From: Desulfobacteraceae bacterium Eth-SRB2
Lineage (GTDB): Bacteria > Desulfobacterota > Desulfobacteria > Desulfobacterales > UBA11574
Direction of reading: 5' to 3'
Assembly: GCA_004193595.1 (NCBI GenBank)
Contig: RPGQ01000001.1
Coordinates: forward strand, 186,001-250,000
DNA: 64,000 nucleotides
The position numbers and the translations under genes were made by a program. The notes below the pieces were generated by a model. The model had not been told where the DNA came from. It did not search any database and worked only from the letters and a program-made list of their open reading frames with translations. This document shows positions 39,283 to 48,674 of the stretch, piece after piece. Numbering within the stretch: position 1 is the first letter of the stretch; each line of letters begins with the position of its first letter.

Positions 39283-40479
39283 ATGAAAGTTACTTTTGCC
39301 CTGCTCATCATCATCTTTCTGGCATTCAGCGGCTATCACCTCACCTTTCGACATTTCCGGCTGCCGCTTTTTGCCCGGATATTTTATCTTACCGGCACAG
39401 AGTTCCTTGTTTTGGGACTCTTGCTCGGGCCCCAATTCCTGAACCTTGTGGACGCAGAAACGCAAAAAGGGCTGGCGCCTCTGACCGCTCTTTTACTTGG
39501 CTGGATCGGGCTGCTTTTCGGATTTCAATTTGAAATCAAAATGCTCCGGCGTTTTCCCCTGGAATTCTTTTTCGGGGCCGTTTTTGAGGGGTTAATGACC
39601 CTTGCCCTGGTATTTATCGGCGTGTATCTGACCCTTGCAATCTGCGTTGATATTCCCGATTCTTTTATGATGGTGGTTGCCATTACTCTTGCAGCGGCCG
39701 GCGGTTGCACCGCCCAGACCGGGCTTGCATTTCTTTCCCCGGATCAAATGGCCACACGTCAAAATACGGTGAAGCTCTTGAGGTTCATTTCGAGCATTGA
39801 CGGTTTGATTCCCCTCCTTGTTTTCGGACTGTGCTTTTTCTACCATCCGTTAACGGGCCCAGGCGAATCATGGCCGGGAGGGCTCTGGCCGGGAATTCTA
39901 ACCAGTCTTGGCGCCAGTTTCGGTCTGCTTCTGCTGTTTACCCTATTCATAAGCCACCGTCGTTTTCAACAGGAACTGATCCTGGTGGTTATCGGCATGA
40001 CAATGCTTACCAGTGGTTTGGCCTCCTCACTGAATTTTTCTCCGCTCCTTACGAATTTTTTCGTGGGATTCTGGATCGTCAATCTGTCCAGGGATAAAGA
40101 AAGAATCTATCAAATTTTGATGACGGTTGAAAAACCCACGTATTTGCTGTTATTGGTTTTTCTGGGCGTATGCGTAAGGTTCGACTCAATAGGACTGGTT
40201 TTACTCGCGCTTGTCTATTGCCTGTACAGAGTCTTTGGAAAATTTCTTGCGGGATTTTTAGTGACTCGCTTGAACACAGAGTTACGAAAATATCCCGGTC
40301 AACTGGGTTTCGGACTTCTTGCGCAAGGGGGACTTTCCCTGGCAATACTACTGGACTTTCAACAAGCATTTTCTTCCCGCATTTCAACGGCTGTCATCAG
40401 TTTTGCGATTCTTGCGGTAATTTATAATGAATTTCTGAGCTATTATTTCCTGGAACGCCTGTTTAAGAAAGGAGGCTAA
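39283..40479 (+). CDS. cation:proton antiporter-like membrane protein (CPA2 superfamily), first of a pair
   Basis: 398 aa with about 12 hydrophobic segments. Sodium/hydrogen-exchanger fold features include GTEFLVLGLLLGPQFLNL near residue 45 and the Gly-rich AAAGGCTAQTGLAFLSPDQ near residue 140. No TrkA/RCK domain is attached. The TAA overlaps the next gene's ATG by one base. Proteins of this kind exchange K+ or Na+ for H+; the ion here is not known. Confidence 0.75.
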   Translation: MKVTFALLIIIFLAFSGYHLTFRHFRLPLFARIFYLTGTEFLVLGLLLGPQFLNLVDAETQKGLAPLTALLLGWIGLLFGFQFEIKMLRRFPLEFFFGAVFEGLMTLALVFIGVYLTLAICVDIPDSFMMVVAITLAAAGGCTAQTGLAFLSPDQMATRQNTVKLLRFISSIDGLIPLLVFGLCFFYHPLTGPGESWPGGLWPGILTSLGASFGLLLLFTLFISHRRFQQELILVVIGMTMLTSGLASSLNFSPLLTNFFVGFWIVNLSRDKERIYQILMTVEKPTYLLLLVFLGVCVRFDSIGLVLLALVYCLYRVFGKFLAGFLVTRLNTELRKYPGQLGFGLLAQGGLSLAILLDFQQAFSSRISTAVISFAILAVIYNEFLSYYFLERLFKKGG

Positions 40480-41834
40480 TGGGCCGGTACAAGCAATATA
40501 TCCCGGATCTGAAAATCTATGGCATCACCCTGTTTATGTTGGCCGGGTTTGCCTTCTGGATCAAGATCATCCACATAGAATCCGACTGGCAGCAAGCCGG
40601 GCTTACCACCTTTTCTTTAGGCTTTATATTGCTGGCCGCCTATATGACGGCACAGATTCTAAAGATCGCCGGATTACCGCTGATCAGCGGATATATATTT
40701 GTGGGAATCCTTGCAGGCCCTCACATAAGCGGGTTTCTCACCCATGACATGGTCGTCAGGCTGCGGCTTGCGGATGATCTCGCACTGAGCTTCATCGCAT
40801 TGACTGCAGGAGGAACCCTTGAACTGCAATTTCTCAGAAAACGGGGCAAGGCTATACTCATAAATATCTTCCTGCAAACCCTGTTTGCATTTGCACTGGT
40901 ATTTCTTTCCTTTTTTTTCATGAGTAACCGTTTGAACCTTATGCCCGATCTAACCGAACCTCAGATAATGGTACTGGCCTGTCTGCTGGGTGTCATCGCG
41001 GTGGCGCGTTCCCCGTCGTCCGCCATCGCAATTATCAATGAATGCCGGGCTGCCGGAGTGTTTACTACAACCGTTCTTGGCGTTACCGTGGCTATAGACG
41101 TGCTGATTATCGTCTTCTTTACCCTGGCCATGACCGTGTCGGAAATAATCCTGGGCGCCTGCACTGGTGTAGATTTCCGGATGGTCACCGTCTTAACCCT
41201 GGCGGTAGCGGGGTCACTCGGCCTGGGGATCGTGCTTGGAAAAGGTATTTCCTTATATATTTCAAAGGTGGGTCACGATCTTTCCCTGTTTCTCCTGTTT
41301 TTTGCCTTCTCCGTATTTAAGGCTTCCATTTGGTTTAATCAGTTCATGGAGGCCCATTTTGCTATCTCGCTCCATCTGGAACCCCTGCTGATTTGCATCA
41401 GTGCGGGATTTACGGTTCAAAATTTCAGCAAATACGGCTACATTTTCATGGAAGCCATGGAGCGTTTTGCACTGCCTATCTTTGTGATTTTCTTTTCACT
41501 GGCAGGGGCGTCGCTCAATCTTGATGCGCTGCGTATGACGTGGCCTTTGGCAGCATTTCTGTTTATAATCCGGACCATGGGTATTTTTGGATCCACATGG
41601 TTTGCAGGTATTCTTAACCGGGACCCCCCTCAACACAGACGGATTGCCTGGATGGCATACATTACTCAGGCAGGAGTGGCCATTGGTTTGGCCCAACTGG
41701 CGCAACGCCGATTCCCTGAACTCGGGGATTATCTGACAACACTGGTACTCGCGGTAATCACAATTAATCAGGTGGTGGGACCCATAACATTCAAAATAGC
41801 CCTGAAAAGAGCAGGCGAGATCAAACAAGAGTAA
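40479..41834 (+). CDS. cation:proton antiporter (CPA2/Kef-like), second of a pair
   Basis: 451 aa with 12-13 hydrophobic segments. LPLISGYIFVGILAGPHISG is the typical Kef/CPA2 opening, VARSPSSAIAIINECRAAG contains the exchanger core, and AWMAYITQAGVAIGLAQLA lies near the C-terminus. Lacks a cytosolic RCK domain. Translationally coupled to the previous gene, so the two may act together. It converges on the PII-like gene with a 5-bp gap. Confidence 0.8.
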   Translation: MGRYKQYIPDLKIYGITLFMLAGFAFWIKIIHIESDWQQAGLTTFSLGFILLAAYMTAQILKIAGLPLISGYIFVGILAGPHISGFLTHDMVVRLRLADDLALSFIALTAGGTLELQFLRKRGKAILINIFLQTLFAFALVFLSFFFMSNRLNLMPDLTEPQIMVLACLLGVIAVARSPSSAIAIINECRAAGVFTTTVLGVTVAIDVLIIVFFTLAMTVSEIILGACTGVDFRMVTVLTLAVAGSLGLGIVLGKGISLYISKVGHDLSLFLLFFAFSVFKASIWFNQFMEAHFAISLHLEPLLICISAGFTVQNFSKYGYIFMEAMERFALPIFVIFFSLAGASLNLDALRMTWPLAAFLFIIRTMGIFGSTWFAGILNRDPPQHRRIAWMAYITQAGVAIGLAQLAQRRFPELGDYLTTLVLAVITINQVVGPITFKIALKRAGEIKQE

Positions 41835-41839
41835 AGCCA

Positions 41840-42256
41840 TCAACCCGAAGCTTTCCTGATTTTTTCTTTCAACGGCTTACCGAGTTTTTTTTCCATATGG
41901 TTTAGATGCTCCATCGGATCAACCCCCTGACCCAGTCGTCCAAAGGCTTTAATGGGGGCAATGAAATATACCCCCTGGTGAGGTTTTCCGGTTTGGGCAC
42001 AAATCATTTCAAGGTAGGCAACCGCCTTGTCAAGAGTCTCCCGGTTTTCAATGGCCGTAAAAAGGGTTTTATTGTGGATCGTTCCACCGCTGGTGAGAGA
42101 CCGAAAACCGGCAAAAATAGGAATGTGATAGCTTATCAATTGAATCAGGTCGGTGGTTTCCGCCACTGTTGCACCGGTAATGCCGATATCCAGCCAACCG
42201 GTAATAAGCTGATCCAGCAGTTCTTCATTGTTAATTACGACAATCAAAAGGTACAC
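41840..42256 (-). CDS. PII-like signalling protein
   Basis: 138 aa. MYLLIVVINNEELLDQLITG and LDIGITGATVAET resemble the ferredoxin-like start of GlnB/PII-type trimeric proteins, but the uridylylation T-loop tyrosine region of classic PII is not recognisable. The C-terminus ends in a charged helix (HMEKKLGKPLKEKIRK). Transcribed after the PtsN-like gene with a 27-bp gap. Cytosolic PII-like proteins near transporters often regulate them; here the antiporters are the obvious candidates. Confidence 0.6.
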   Translation of the reverse strand: MYLLIVVINNEELLDQLITGWLDIGITGATVAETTDLIQLISYHIPIFAGFRSLTSGGTIHNKTLFTAIENRETLDKAVAYLEMICAQTGKPHQGVYFIAPIKAFGRLGQGVDPMEHLNHMEKKLGKPLKEKIRKASG

Positions 42257-42283
42257 CGGTCATCCCTTGAGTTTTAAAAACGA

Positions 42284-42754
42284 TTAATGAAAGGCAATTT
42301 CTTCTTCAATGCGTTTGATCCCTTGCCAAAGGTCGTTTGCATTTTGTGTCTGTCTAACAAAATCCAAAAATTCGCCTCTCTTGCAAAGCCGGGAAATCCC
42401 GGCAAGTATTTGAAGATGCAAGTGAGTCTGGTTCTCGGGCACTACAAGCGCCAAAATGATATCCACGGGCAATCTGTCCAAGGCTTCAAAATCAATGGAA
42501 TCGGCAAGGCGAATCAAAAGCACTGCAGGATCACGGGCTTCCCCGCTGACGGCGTGCGGAATGCCAATGCCCTTCCCGATACCCGTGGACATGGTTTCCT
42601 CCCGTTCCATCAAGCTGTCATAAAGCAACCGGGAATGGGTCACCACACCGTCCCGAGCAAAAGTATCCGCCACAAAGCCAATGACCTCATCTTTGTCCTT
42701 TAGATAAACATTTAAAAAAATATGTCCGGCACTGAGACGTTTATAGATTTTCAT
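42284..42754 (-). CDS. PTS IIA component, PtsN (nitrogen-PTS) type
   Basis: 156 aa. The phosphorylated His lies in GIGIPHAVSGEARDPAVLLIR (about residue 67), flanked by LPVDIILALVVPENQTHLHLQ, the family's second signature. PtsN proteins control potassium transport and stress responses by phosphorylation state rather than moving sugar. Together with the PII-like gene and the convergent antiporters, it suggests ion-homeostasis control. Confidence 0.85.
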   Translation of the reverse strand: MKIYKRLSAGHIFLNVYLKDKDEVIGFVADTFARDGVVTHSRLLYDSLMEREETMSTGIGKGIGIPHAVSGEARDPAVLLIRLADSIDFEALDRLPVDIILALVVPENQTHLHLQILAGISRLCKRGEFLDFVRQTQNANDLWQGIKRIEEEIAFH

Positions 42755-42860
42755 GCGAGTAACCAGCCGAAACAGGGATAAGTCCTTAGTCGCTTATTTG
42801 TAAAATTTGTGTATTTTGTGGCAAAACTTTTTCCATTCTGCCACTAAGTACATGTATTCG

Positions 42861-42880
42861 TAAATACGGTCACGTATTTA
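42861..42880. promoter_or_regulatory. operator-like dyad 1 upstream of the PtsN gene
   Basis: TAAATACG-GTCA-CGTATTTA, a perfect 8+4+8 dyad about 107 bp upstream of the ptsN-like start. The gap 42755-43158 has no gene. Confidence 0.5.
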
Positions 42881-42951
42881 TACCTTGGTTTATTCATTCT
42901 ATTTATGCAAAACTTTTGGACTTCACCTTATACGGAATAGTGACCATACAA

Positions 42952-42969
42952 AAATACGTCATCGTATTT
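42952..42969. promoter_or_regulatory. operator-like dyad 2 upstream of the PtsN gene
   Basis: AAATACG-TCAT-CGTATTT, with the same half-sites as dyad 1, about 90 bp further upstream. Two identical dyads suggest cooperative binding by one repressor or activator. Confidence 0.5.
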
Positions 42970-43158
42970 ATGAATTAGAGCACTTAGGCATCAAGGTACG
43001 AAGAAAGAATCATAAATATATCCTTTGTGTCTTAGTGCCTTTGTGGCGAATATTTCTGGTTCCGGCTTTTTCAGGTTAGGTCATATTTATTTTTTTTGCC
43101 AGCTCTTTTTTTATTATCAAAATAAGGATGCGGATTCAAACCCGTCAAGATTTTATTT

Positions 43159-45753
43159 TTAGTTGAGAATTGTCTGAATGTCATTATCGATTTTTGATCG
43201 ATAATGATTCAGGGCGGCAGTATTGGCCATGATCATATCGAGTTGACGGGTATGAAGCGTCAGGTAACCCAGAATTGCAAGGTAATTTTTCATAAAATCT
43301 ATTTTATGACCCTCCACGCGGGCAATCAGATTGTCCTCATTGATTTTGACTCTGAAACCATGTTTTTCCAATATATCTCCGATAAAATGTACTCGTTTAA
43401 GCCGTCTGTGATAGTCTGCAGCACCTCCCTTAAATTGGAAGCTTGTGTAATTTTCAATGGATCGCTCACTGACCAGAGCCTCCATAATGGAAAAGTGATA
43501 ACCGAGCCTGGAACTTAAGCTGCAATAATTTTTCGAGATCATAAAATAGTTATGTTCGGAATAGGCTGAACGAACACCAAGGGTTAAGGCCCTGTTTGTG
43601 GTTGACTGAAACATGACAGATATGAGTCCCTTGCCGTCAATTGCGGGCGGGCCGTCCCAGGGAATAGCCGTGAACCCGTCCCAGAAGGCCAGCATGGGAA
43701 TAGAGACAATATTTTTGAGTGTAACATACTTTCCCTCCACTTCTTCTTTAAATCCGTCATCCAGATTTAATACCCACCACTGCATGGGCACATTATAATA
43801 AAGTTGTTTGCTTGATTTTTCGGAAAAATTGTGTTCCTTGCCAAAATTGAACATCTCCTGAACAGATTTTTCATGGATAAACCGGGTAATATCATGGAAA
43901 GTTTTGCAGTTGGACGGATTAAAATCAGGAGAATCCGGGTTGAGCAAGTTTAAGGGTAAAATAAGGCTGCTTACCTGCTTTAGATTTTCATAAACCGGGC
44001 TTCCGTGCATAAGGTTTTTCTTTTTCTCGGACTTTATCAGCAATGACTCGATTTTCCCCTGATATATTACCCGAGAATCGGCATCAACGGTCACCATTTC
44101 TCCATGGCTCAAACGATCTACAGCACCGGACACCCCAAAGAGTGCCGGGACTCCGAACTCCCTTGCCATGCTGGCAAGGTGTCCTGCAAAACCGCCCTGC
44201 TCGGTAACCACGGCAGAGGATCGATTTAAGAGGGAGGCCCATCTGGGGAGTGCCTGCCGTGTAACAAGGATATCACCCTCGGGAAATCGCAGCATATCTA
44301 TTCCTTTTTCAACCACATAAACTGCCCCGAAGGCTGCGCCGCGGCTTGCGGTAACCCCTCCTCGGGTAATCACGACCTCACGATCTGCTTCCATCGCCAA
44401 TTCAGGAATATCTCTTTTTTCCATCTCCATTTGCTGCAATGGCCGGCATTGCAAGATATAAACCGCGCCATCCTGGGCAATAGCCCATTCAATGTCTTGG
44501 GGCCCTGCATAATATTCTTCAATCTTAACCGCAAGTTTTGCCAAATCTAATGCCTGATTTTTATCAATGGCGGCCAGATTTCCGGTTTTTCCGGTCAACT
44601 CCATCCGGCACACGCCTTCTTCGGGAAAGCAGATAAATTTTCTTTTCTTGGTTTTTATATCTTCACGAATAATTTCCATGGGGGCTTTTCTTGAAACAAC
44701 AACAAGGTCACAGGCATCACTGCCGTCAACAACAGACTTGGGCAATCCCCATGCAGCGTTTATAAAAATCGAATCATCCCTCATATCAACGGGATTACGT
44801 GAATACATGACACCACCTGCAACAGCATCCACCATGGCCATGCATCCCACACACATGGAAATATCTTCATCCTTAAATCCCCTGTTCAATCGGTAGGTGA
44901 CGGCCTGAAGAGAGTATTTACTTGCAATAACTTCCTTATACGCCTGGAAAATGCTTTCAATACTTACGTTTAATTCACTCCTGTATTGACCCGCAAATGA
45001 GCTCTCAAGTGTATCTTCCCACAGAGCGCTGCTTCGCAGGGCCAGAGTTGTCCGATCCCCGGTTTCTGATGTAACGTGTTTCCATGCCTGCATAATAGAA
45101 ACGGCCAGATCATCCGGAATAGCGGATGCTATAATAAGCTGCTGAATTTCTGAACTTAAGGTGTAAAGCCTTTCCATATTGTCCACTTCGGCGGACTGAA
45201 AGCGCCTGTCTATTTCCGCCTGCAAATCGTTTTCCCTGATAAATCTTTCATAGGCGGCCGCTGTAATAACAAATCCTCCGGGAACTTTGATCTGAAGCCT
45301 GTTTTTTATTTCTCCTAAATTAGCCATCTTACTTCCCACAAGATCGGTCATTTCCTTATTTACAGTATCAAGGGATAAAATAAGTCTTTCATCTTCCATG
45401 GATTTCTTCTGTGATAGCAAAAGGTCTATATATTGCTGGATATTATTGAACCGGTCATTAAGCTTTCCGTACTTGCCCGGGGCGAGCTTTTCTATATTTT
45501 TTATCATATTAAAGATATTGACAGATACAGCCGTGCAACTGGACCTGACAAAGGACATGCCAAAGGGTTGTTTGCCCTGAAGGGCTCTCTCAATATCGGC
45601 CATAATTTCAAGCGTTCTGTTGTTGGCATTTAATAGGAGCTTGAAACTGTGATACCTATCCTTAAATGCAATTCGAAGCTCTTTTACATCAGCAGCATCC
45701 AGTTTTGGCTTCTTTATAAAAAGCTTTTTAAAACCATTAATCAGTTTGCCCAT
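43159..45753 (-). CDS. PEP-synthase-like phosphotransfer protein with unusual C-terminus
   Basis: 864 aa. After an N-terminal helical part (1-130) comes the PPDK/PEP-synthase ATP-grasp domain (about 130-440; RSSALWEDTLESSFAGQYRS, DIEWAIAQDGAVYILQCRP). The swivelling His domain follows (about 490-565; TEQGGFAGHLASMAREFGVP, with the phospho-His). The PEP/pyruvate-binding barrel normally found next is not recognisable; instead there are about 290 residues of unfamiliar sequence. The usual product, phosphoenolpyruvate, is therefore doubtful. A terminator separates it from the TauE operon upstream. Confidence 0.75.
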   Translation of the reverse strand: MGKLINGFKKLFIKKPKLDAADVKELRIAFKDRYHSFKLLLNANNRTLEIMADIERALQGKQPFGMSFVRSSCTAVSVNIFNMIKNIEKLAPGKYGKLNDRFNNIQQYIDLLLSQKKSMEDERLILSLDTVNKEMTDLVGSKMANLGEIKNRLQIKVPGGFVITAAAYERFIRENDLQAEIDRRFQSAEVDNMERLYTLSSEIQQLIIASAIPDDLAVSIMQAWKHVTSETGDRTTLALRSSALWEDTLESSFAGQYRSELNVSIESIFQAYKEVIASKYSLQAVTYRLNRGFKDEDISMCVGCMAMVDAVAGGVMYSRNPVDMRDDSIFINAAWGLPKSVVDGSDACDLVVVSRKAPMEIIREDIKTKKRKFICFPEEGVCRMELTGKTGNLAAIDKNQALDLAKLAVKIEEYYAGPQDIEWAIAQDGAVYILQCRPLQQMEMEKRDIPELAMEADREVVITRGGVTASRGAAFGAVYVVEKGIDMLRFPEGDILVTRQALPRWASLLNRSSAVVTEQGGFAGHLASMAREFGVPALFGVSGAVDRLSHGEMVTVDADSRVIYQGKIESLLIKSEKKKNLMHGSPVYENLKQVSSLILPLNLLNPDSPDFNPSNCKTFHDITRFIHEKSVQEMFNFGKEHNFSEKSSKQLYYNVPMQWWVLNLDDGFKEEVEGKYVTLKNIVSIPMLAFWDGFTAIPWDGPPAIDGKGLISVMFQSTTNRALTLGVRSAYSEHNYFMISKNYCSLSSRLGYHFSIMEALVSERSIENYTSFQFKGGAADYHRRLKRVHFIGDILEKHGFRVKINEDNLIARVEGHKIDFMKNYLAILGYLTLHTRQLDMIMANTAALNHYRSKIDNDIQTILN

Positions 45754-45854
45754 AACATTAACCGGTTACGAGAATAATCAAAGCCGGGACCTTAAGATTC
45801 AGCATCCCCTATAATTTATTGAAAAATTACGATCTTTTCTATTAAGATATAAGA

Positions 45855-45903
45855 AAAAAAGGCTAAAAGCAAGATGGAACCCAAGCCTGCCTTCAGCCTT
45901 TTT
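45855..45903. terminator. bidirectional-looking terminator
   Basis: AAAAAGGCT and AGCCTTTTT arms around a loop of about 30 nt, in the gap between the membrane protein stop (45953) and the PEP-synthase-like start (45753). T-runs lie on both strands. Confidence 0.6.
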
Positions 45904-45952
45904 AAAGCGGTAGAGCCGCATTTTGTTCTATAGCATTGCCAACGAATTGTAT

Positions 45953-46639
45953 TTAGTGCCCCAGCTTCAGCCCCCACCCCTCAAACATATACATAACTGA
46001 AAAACCATACCAGAGGGTATAGACAACATAAAACACCAGAGAAAAGATAACAATTCCAACCCGGTCTGATATTTTCTGAGGCTCGATTTTATAATAGTTG
46101 TAAGAACATTCCACCGCCTTTTTTACAACTTGAGACACTACTTTAGCTGCTTCGAACTCCTTTTGCTTTTTTAGGCCCTTGTCCATAGACTTGAGCGCTT
46201 TCCACCAGTTAAACAGTACTTGCCTTTCATTGTATCCGTATTTGGAAGAGATTGTCTGACCGTCATTTATATACATGCTGTCTGCATCGGCGAGACAGTT
46301 TGAAAGAATCTTGCTCAAATCTCCCTCCACCTTCAAACCGGTCCCGGATACATTGACCCGTGCGCCGCCTTTCATAAACAGAGAGGCTGTCTGTTGTGCC
46401 CGGGCCTGGTCTGCCATCTCTATGACCACCTGAACAGATTTTCCGGAAAACGTATCGGTTTCTTTTTTCACCGTTTGAATGTAATAGGCCGATCCTTTTG
46501 ATATGGAGTTATACAGGTTGTCTAAATATTCCAAACCGTTTTGGCCCTTGAAGATCGGTGAAAATATTATTCCCAATATTACTGCAAACCCGATTAGTAA
46601 TCCAAAACCGCCATAAAATTCTTTCTTATGTTCGATCAT
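45953..46639 (-). CDS. two-TM membrane protein of unknown function
   Basis: 228 aa. One membrane segment near residues 11-28 and another near 195-215 enclose an extracytoplasmic domain of about 165 residues with several Lys-rich helices. No known motif recognised. Its ATG overlaps the end of the TauE gene (ATGA), so it is translated with it and may be an accessory subunit of that exporter. Confidence 0.7.
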   Translation of the reverse strand: MIEHKKEFYGGFGLLIGFAVILGIIFSPIFKGQNGLEYLDNLYNSISKGSAYYIQTVKKETDTFSGKSVQVVIEMADQARAQQTASLFMKGGARVNVSGTGLKVEGDLSKILSNCLADADSMYINDGQTISSKYGYNERQVLFNWWKALKSMDKGLKKQKEFEAAKVVSQVVKKAVECSYNYYKIEPQKISDRVGIVIFSLVFYVVYTLWYGFSVMYMFEGWGLKLGH

Positions 46640-47934
46640 GATTTAATCTCCTCACCTTTAAGCACCCGGATATTAATAAGGAACGTACCGATTACCCAGA
46701 TCGCGAATCCGGAAATTACGATGAAAAAGGCCCAGACACCAATGGACTCTAAGAAAGCGCCCGTGCCTTTTGATATTGTAATAATATCCATGGCGCCCAG
46801 CTTGGCCGGCAATGCAAAGATACGATTTAGAAAACCGGCCAGGACAGCCATGGCGTAGAAACCGCGGATCGTGATACCGGGAACGACCTTTGTGACAATT
46901 GCACCGACCTGAATACCCACCAGGGACCCCAGCAGCATACCCATGGCCAGGGTATAAAAAATAAACCCGTAAATCGCGTACTGGCTGATTGCGGCATAGC
47001 CGGCGGTAAATACAATCTGAAAAATGTCTGTTCCTACCGTGGTCATGGAGGAAACACCCAGGACATAGACAAATATCGGGAAGGTTAAAAAGCCGCCGCC
47101 AACGCCCATAATACCGGCCGCAAGTCCGACCAGCAAGCCGCTTAAGACCAGAAAGATCCATGAAATACTCCTTCCGGTGGGTGTGAGATCAAAATCAAAT
47201 TTAACTTTGGGAGGAATATTGACGGCCTGGAGCTTTTTGGAAAGATTTGCCATTTCTACCCCTTCTACTTTTTCGCCATGGGCATCCTTTCCATGAAAGT
47301 CCCCGCGTTCAGCCTTTTTTGCCCTGAGAAAGTCGGTCATGGCGTAAGTACCAAGAAAACCCAGCATAAGGGAATAGACTGTTGTGATAAATGCGTCGCT
47401 GAGCACCGGATTGATCTCATAAAGCACGCGGTTGATGACACCGCCGAGGGTTGCGCCTAAAATAGCGCCGATCAGAAAGACCGCTGCAAGGCCAACGGAC
47501 ACATTCCCCAGCTTCCGATGAATGACACTTCCCATGATGGCCTTTGCAAAAATATGAAACAGGTCTGTCCCCACGGCTAATATGCCTTTAACACCCGCGC
47601 TCATCAAAGCGGGCGCAATTATGAAACCCCCGCCTGCACCGATGCAGCCGGTAATCAGTCCTGCGCCCAAGCCGATAAGGATCGAGACGATAAATATACC
47701 GGTGCTGTAAAAAGCAGGGCTGTAAGCTTTCTTGCCGCCCAATAAATTCGGCAGAGCCCCTTCGATCTGATCTGCAAACGCAATCCCTCCCAATATTACG
47801 GGAATGGTCAGCAAACCGAGTATTAAAAGCCGTTTTTTATCACTAAAAATAGTATTGGATACACCGATCTCCCACTGTGCATGGGCTTTTGCGCCCATCA
47901 TCATAAATTGACCCCAGTGTCTAAAAAAATTCAC
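46636..47934 (-). CDS. TauE/SafE family exporter, large form
   Basis: 432 aa, about 110 longer than the 26571-27527 relative because of an extended N-terminus and a longer central loop (about 205-250, with KAERGDFHGKDAHGEKVEG). The duplicated motifs GCIGAGGGFIIAPALM and MGVGGGFLTFPIFVYV identify the family; about nine hydrophobic segments. The gene lies between a receiver (28 bp upstream) and the two-TM protein, so an anion exporter is part of a two-component operon. Confidence 0.83.
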   Translation of the reverse strand: MNFFRHWGQFMMMGAKAHAQWEIGVSNTIFSDKKRLLILGLLTIPVILGGIAFADQIEGALPNLLGGKKAYSPAFYSTGIFIVSILIGLGAGLITGCIGAGGGFIIAPALMSAGVKGILAVGTDLFHIFAKAIMGSVIHRKLGNVSVGLAAVFLIGAILGATLGGVINRVLYEINPVLSDAFITTVYSLMLGFLGTYAMTDFLRAKKAERGDFHGKDAHGEKVEGVEMANLSKKLQAVNIPPKVKFDFDLTPTGRSISWIFLVLSGLLVGLAAGIMGVGGGFLTFPIFVYVLGVSSMTTVGTDIFQIVFTAGYAAISQYAIYGFIFYTLAMGMLLGSLVGIQVGAIVTKVVPGITIRGFYAMAVLAGFLNRIFALPAKLGAMDIITISKGTGAFLESIGVWAFFIVISGFAIWVIGTFLINIRVLKGEEIKS

Positions 47935-47962
47935 TTCGATACCGATCCTTTCGTTTTTTTGA

Positions 47963-48385
47963 CTATCTTATTATTTCCTCAAGCTTTTTGATTTTCTCTC
48001 GCTGAATTGTTTTTTTCTTAAACGCGTCCTGGAGCTTGTAAAATAGCTCATCAATATCAGCAGGCTTCATAAGATAATCAAAAGCGCCCAGCTCCATCCC
48101 TTCTATGGCCACTTCTACGCGGGCGTGGCCGGTCAGCATAATTACTTCCATCAAAGGATCTTTCTTTTTGATTTCTCTTAATGTCTGTATGCCGTCAATA
48201 CCCGGCATCCTTACATCCAGAACCACCACATCAATCATTTTTCCTCCGATTATTTTCAGCGCATCCTCACCGTTTTTTGCCGTACTGATATTGAGTCCTC
48301 GTTTTGTCAGCCGCTTTACCAGAGTTGCTAAAAATTCCAGTTCATCATCGACCAACAGGACATTGAAGTTATTCACCTCCATCAC
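47963..48385 (-). CDS. single-domain response regulator
   Basis: 140 aa. LLVDDELEF, VVLDVRMPGIDGIQTL, LTGHARVEV and YLMKPADI are present. The tail KREKIKKLEEIIR is helical. The frame opens with GTG 48385, but ATG 48382 directly follows GGGAGGTG and is equally likely. First gene of the receiver-TauE-membrane protein operon, with a sigma-54 promoter 115 bp upstream. Confidence 0.87.
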   Translation of the reverse strand: MMEVNNFNVLLVDDELEFLATLVKRLTKRGLNISTAKNGEDALKIIGGKMIDVVVLDVRMPGIDGIQTLREIKKKDPLMEVIMLTGHARVEVAIEGMELGAFDYLMKPADIDELFYKLQDAFKKKTIQREKIKKLEEIIR

Positions 48386-48498
48386 CTCCCTGATTGAACA
48401 GCTTCCTGTATTTTTTTATGAGTTCTTCAAAATCACAGGGTTTTGTAAAATAATGTATAAAATTGTGAAAAAACGGCCTAAGGATAAAGATAACTTAC

Positions 48499-48514
48499 AG
48501 CAATGAATGTGCCA
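48499..48514 (-). promoter_or_regulatory. sigma-54 promoter of the receiver-TauE operon
   Basis: Minus strand TGGCACATTCATTGCT, the closest match to the textbook consensus in the window (TGGCAC-N5-TTGCT). Confidence 0.83.
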
Positions 48515-48619
48515 AAAAATAAGCCATAAGCAATATTGGATAACTCTTTAAAAATATAGGGTTATTTTGGATATTGGTGTGTCGGGAAGTTTGCCGGAGA
48601 AAAATGTATGTCAGGATTG

Positions 48620-48634
48620 TTTACACGTTGTAAA
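48620..48634. promoter_or_regulatory. upstream dyad TTTACA-CGT-TGTAAA
   Basis: Perfect dyad centred at 48627, 113 bp above the -24 end. TGTCAGGATTG abuts it on the plus strand. Confidence 0.72.
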
Positions 48635-48674
48635 GAAATAAAATTACGGAGTAACAACTCAATAAATTATGGAG

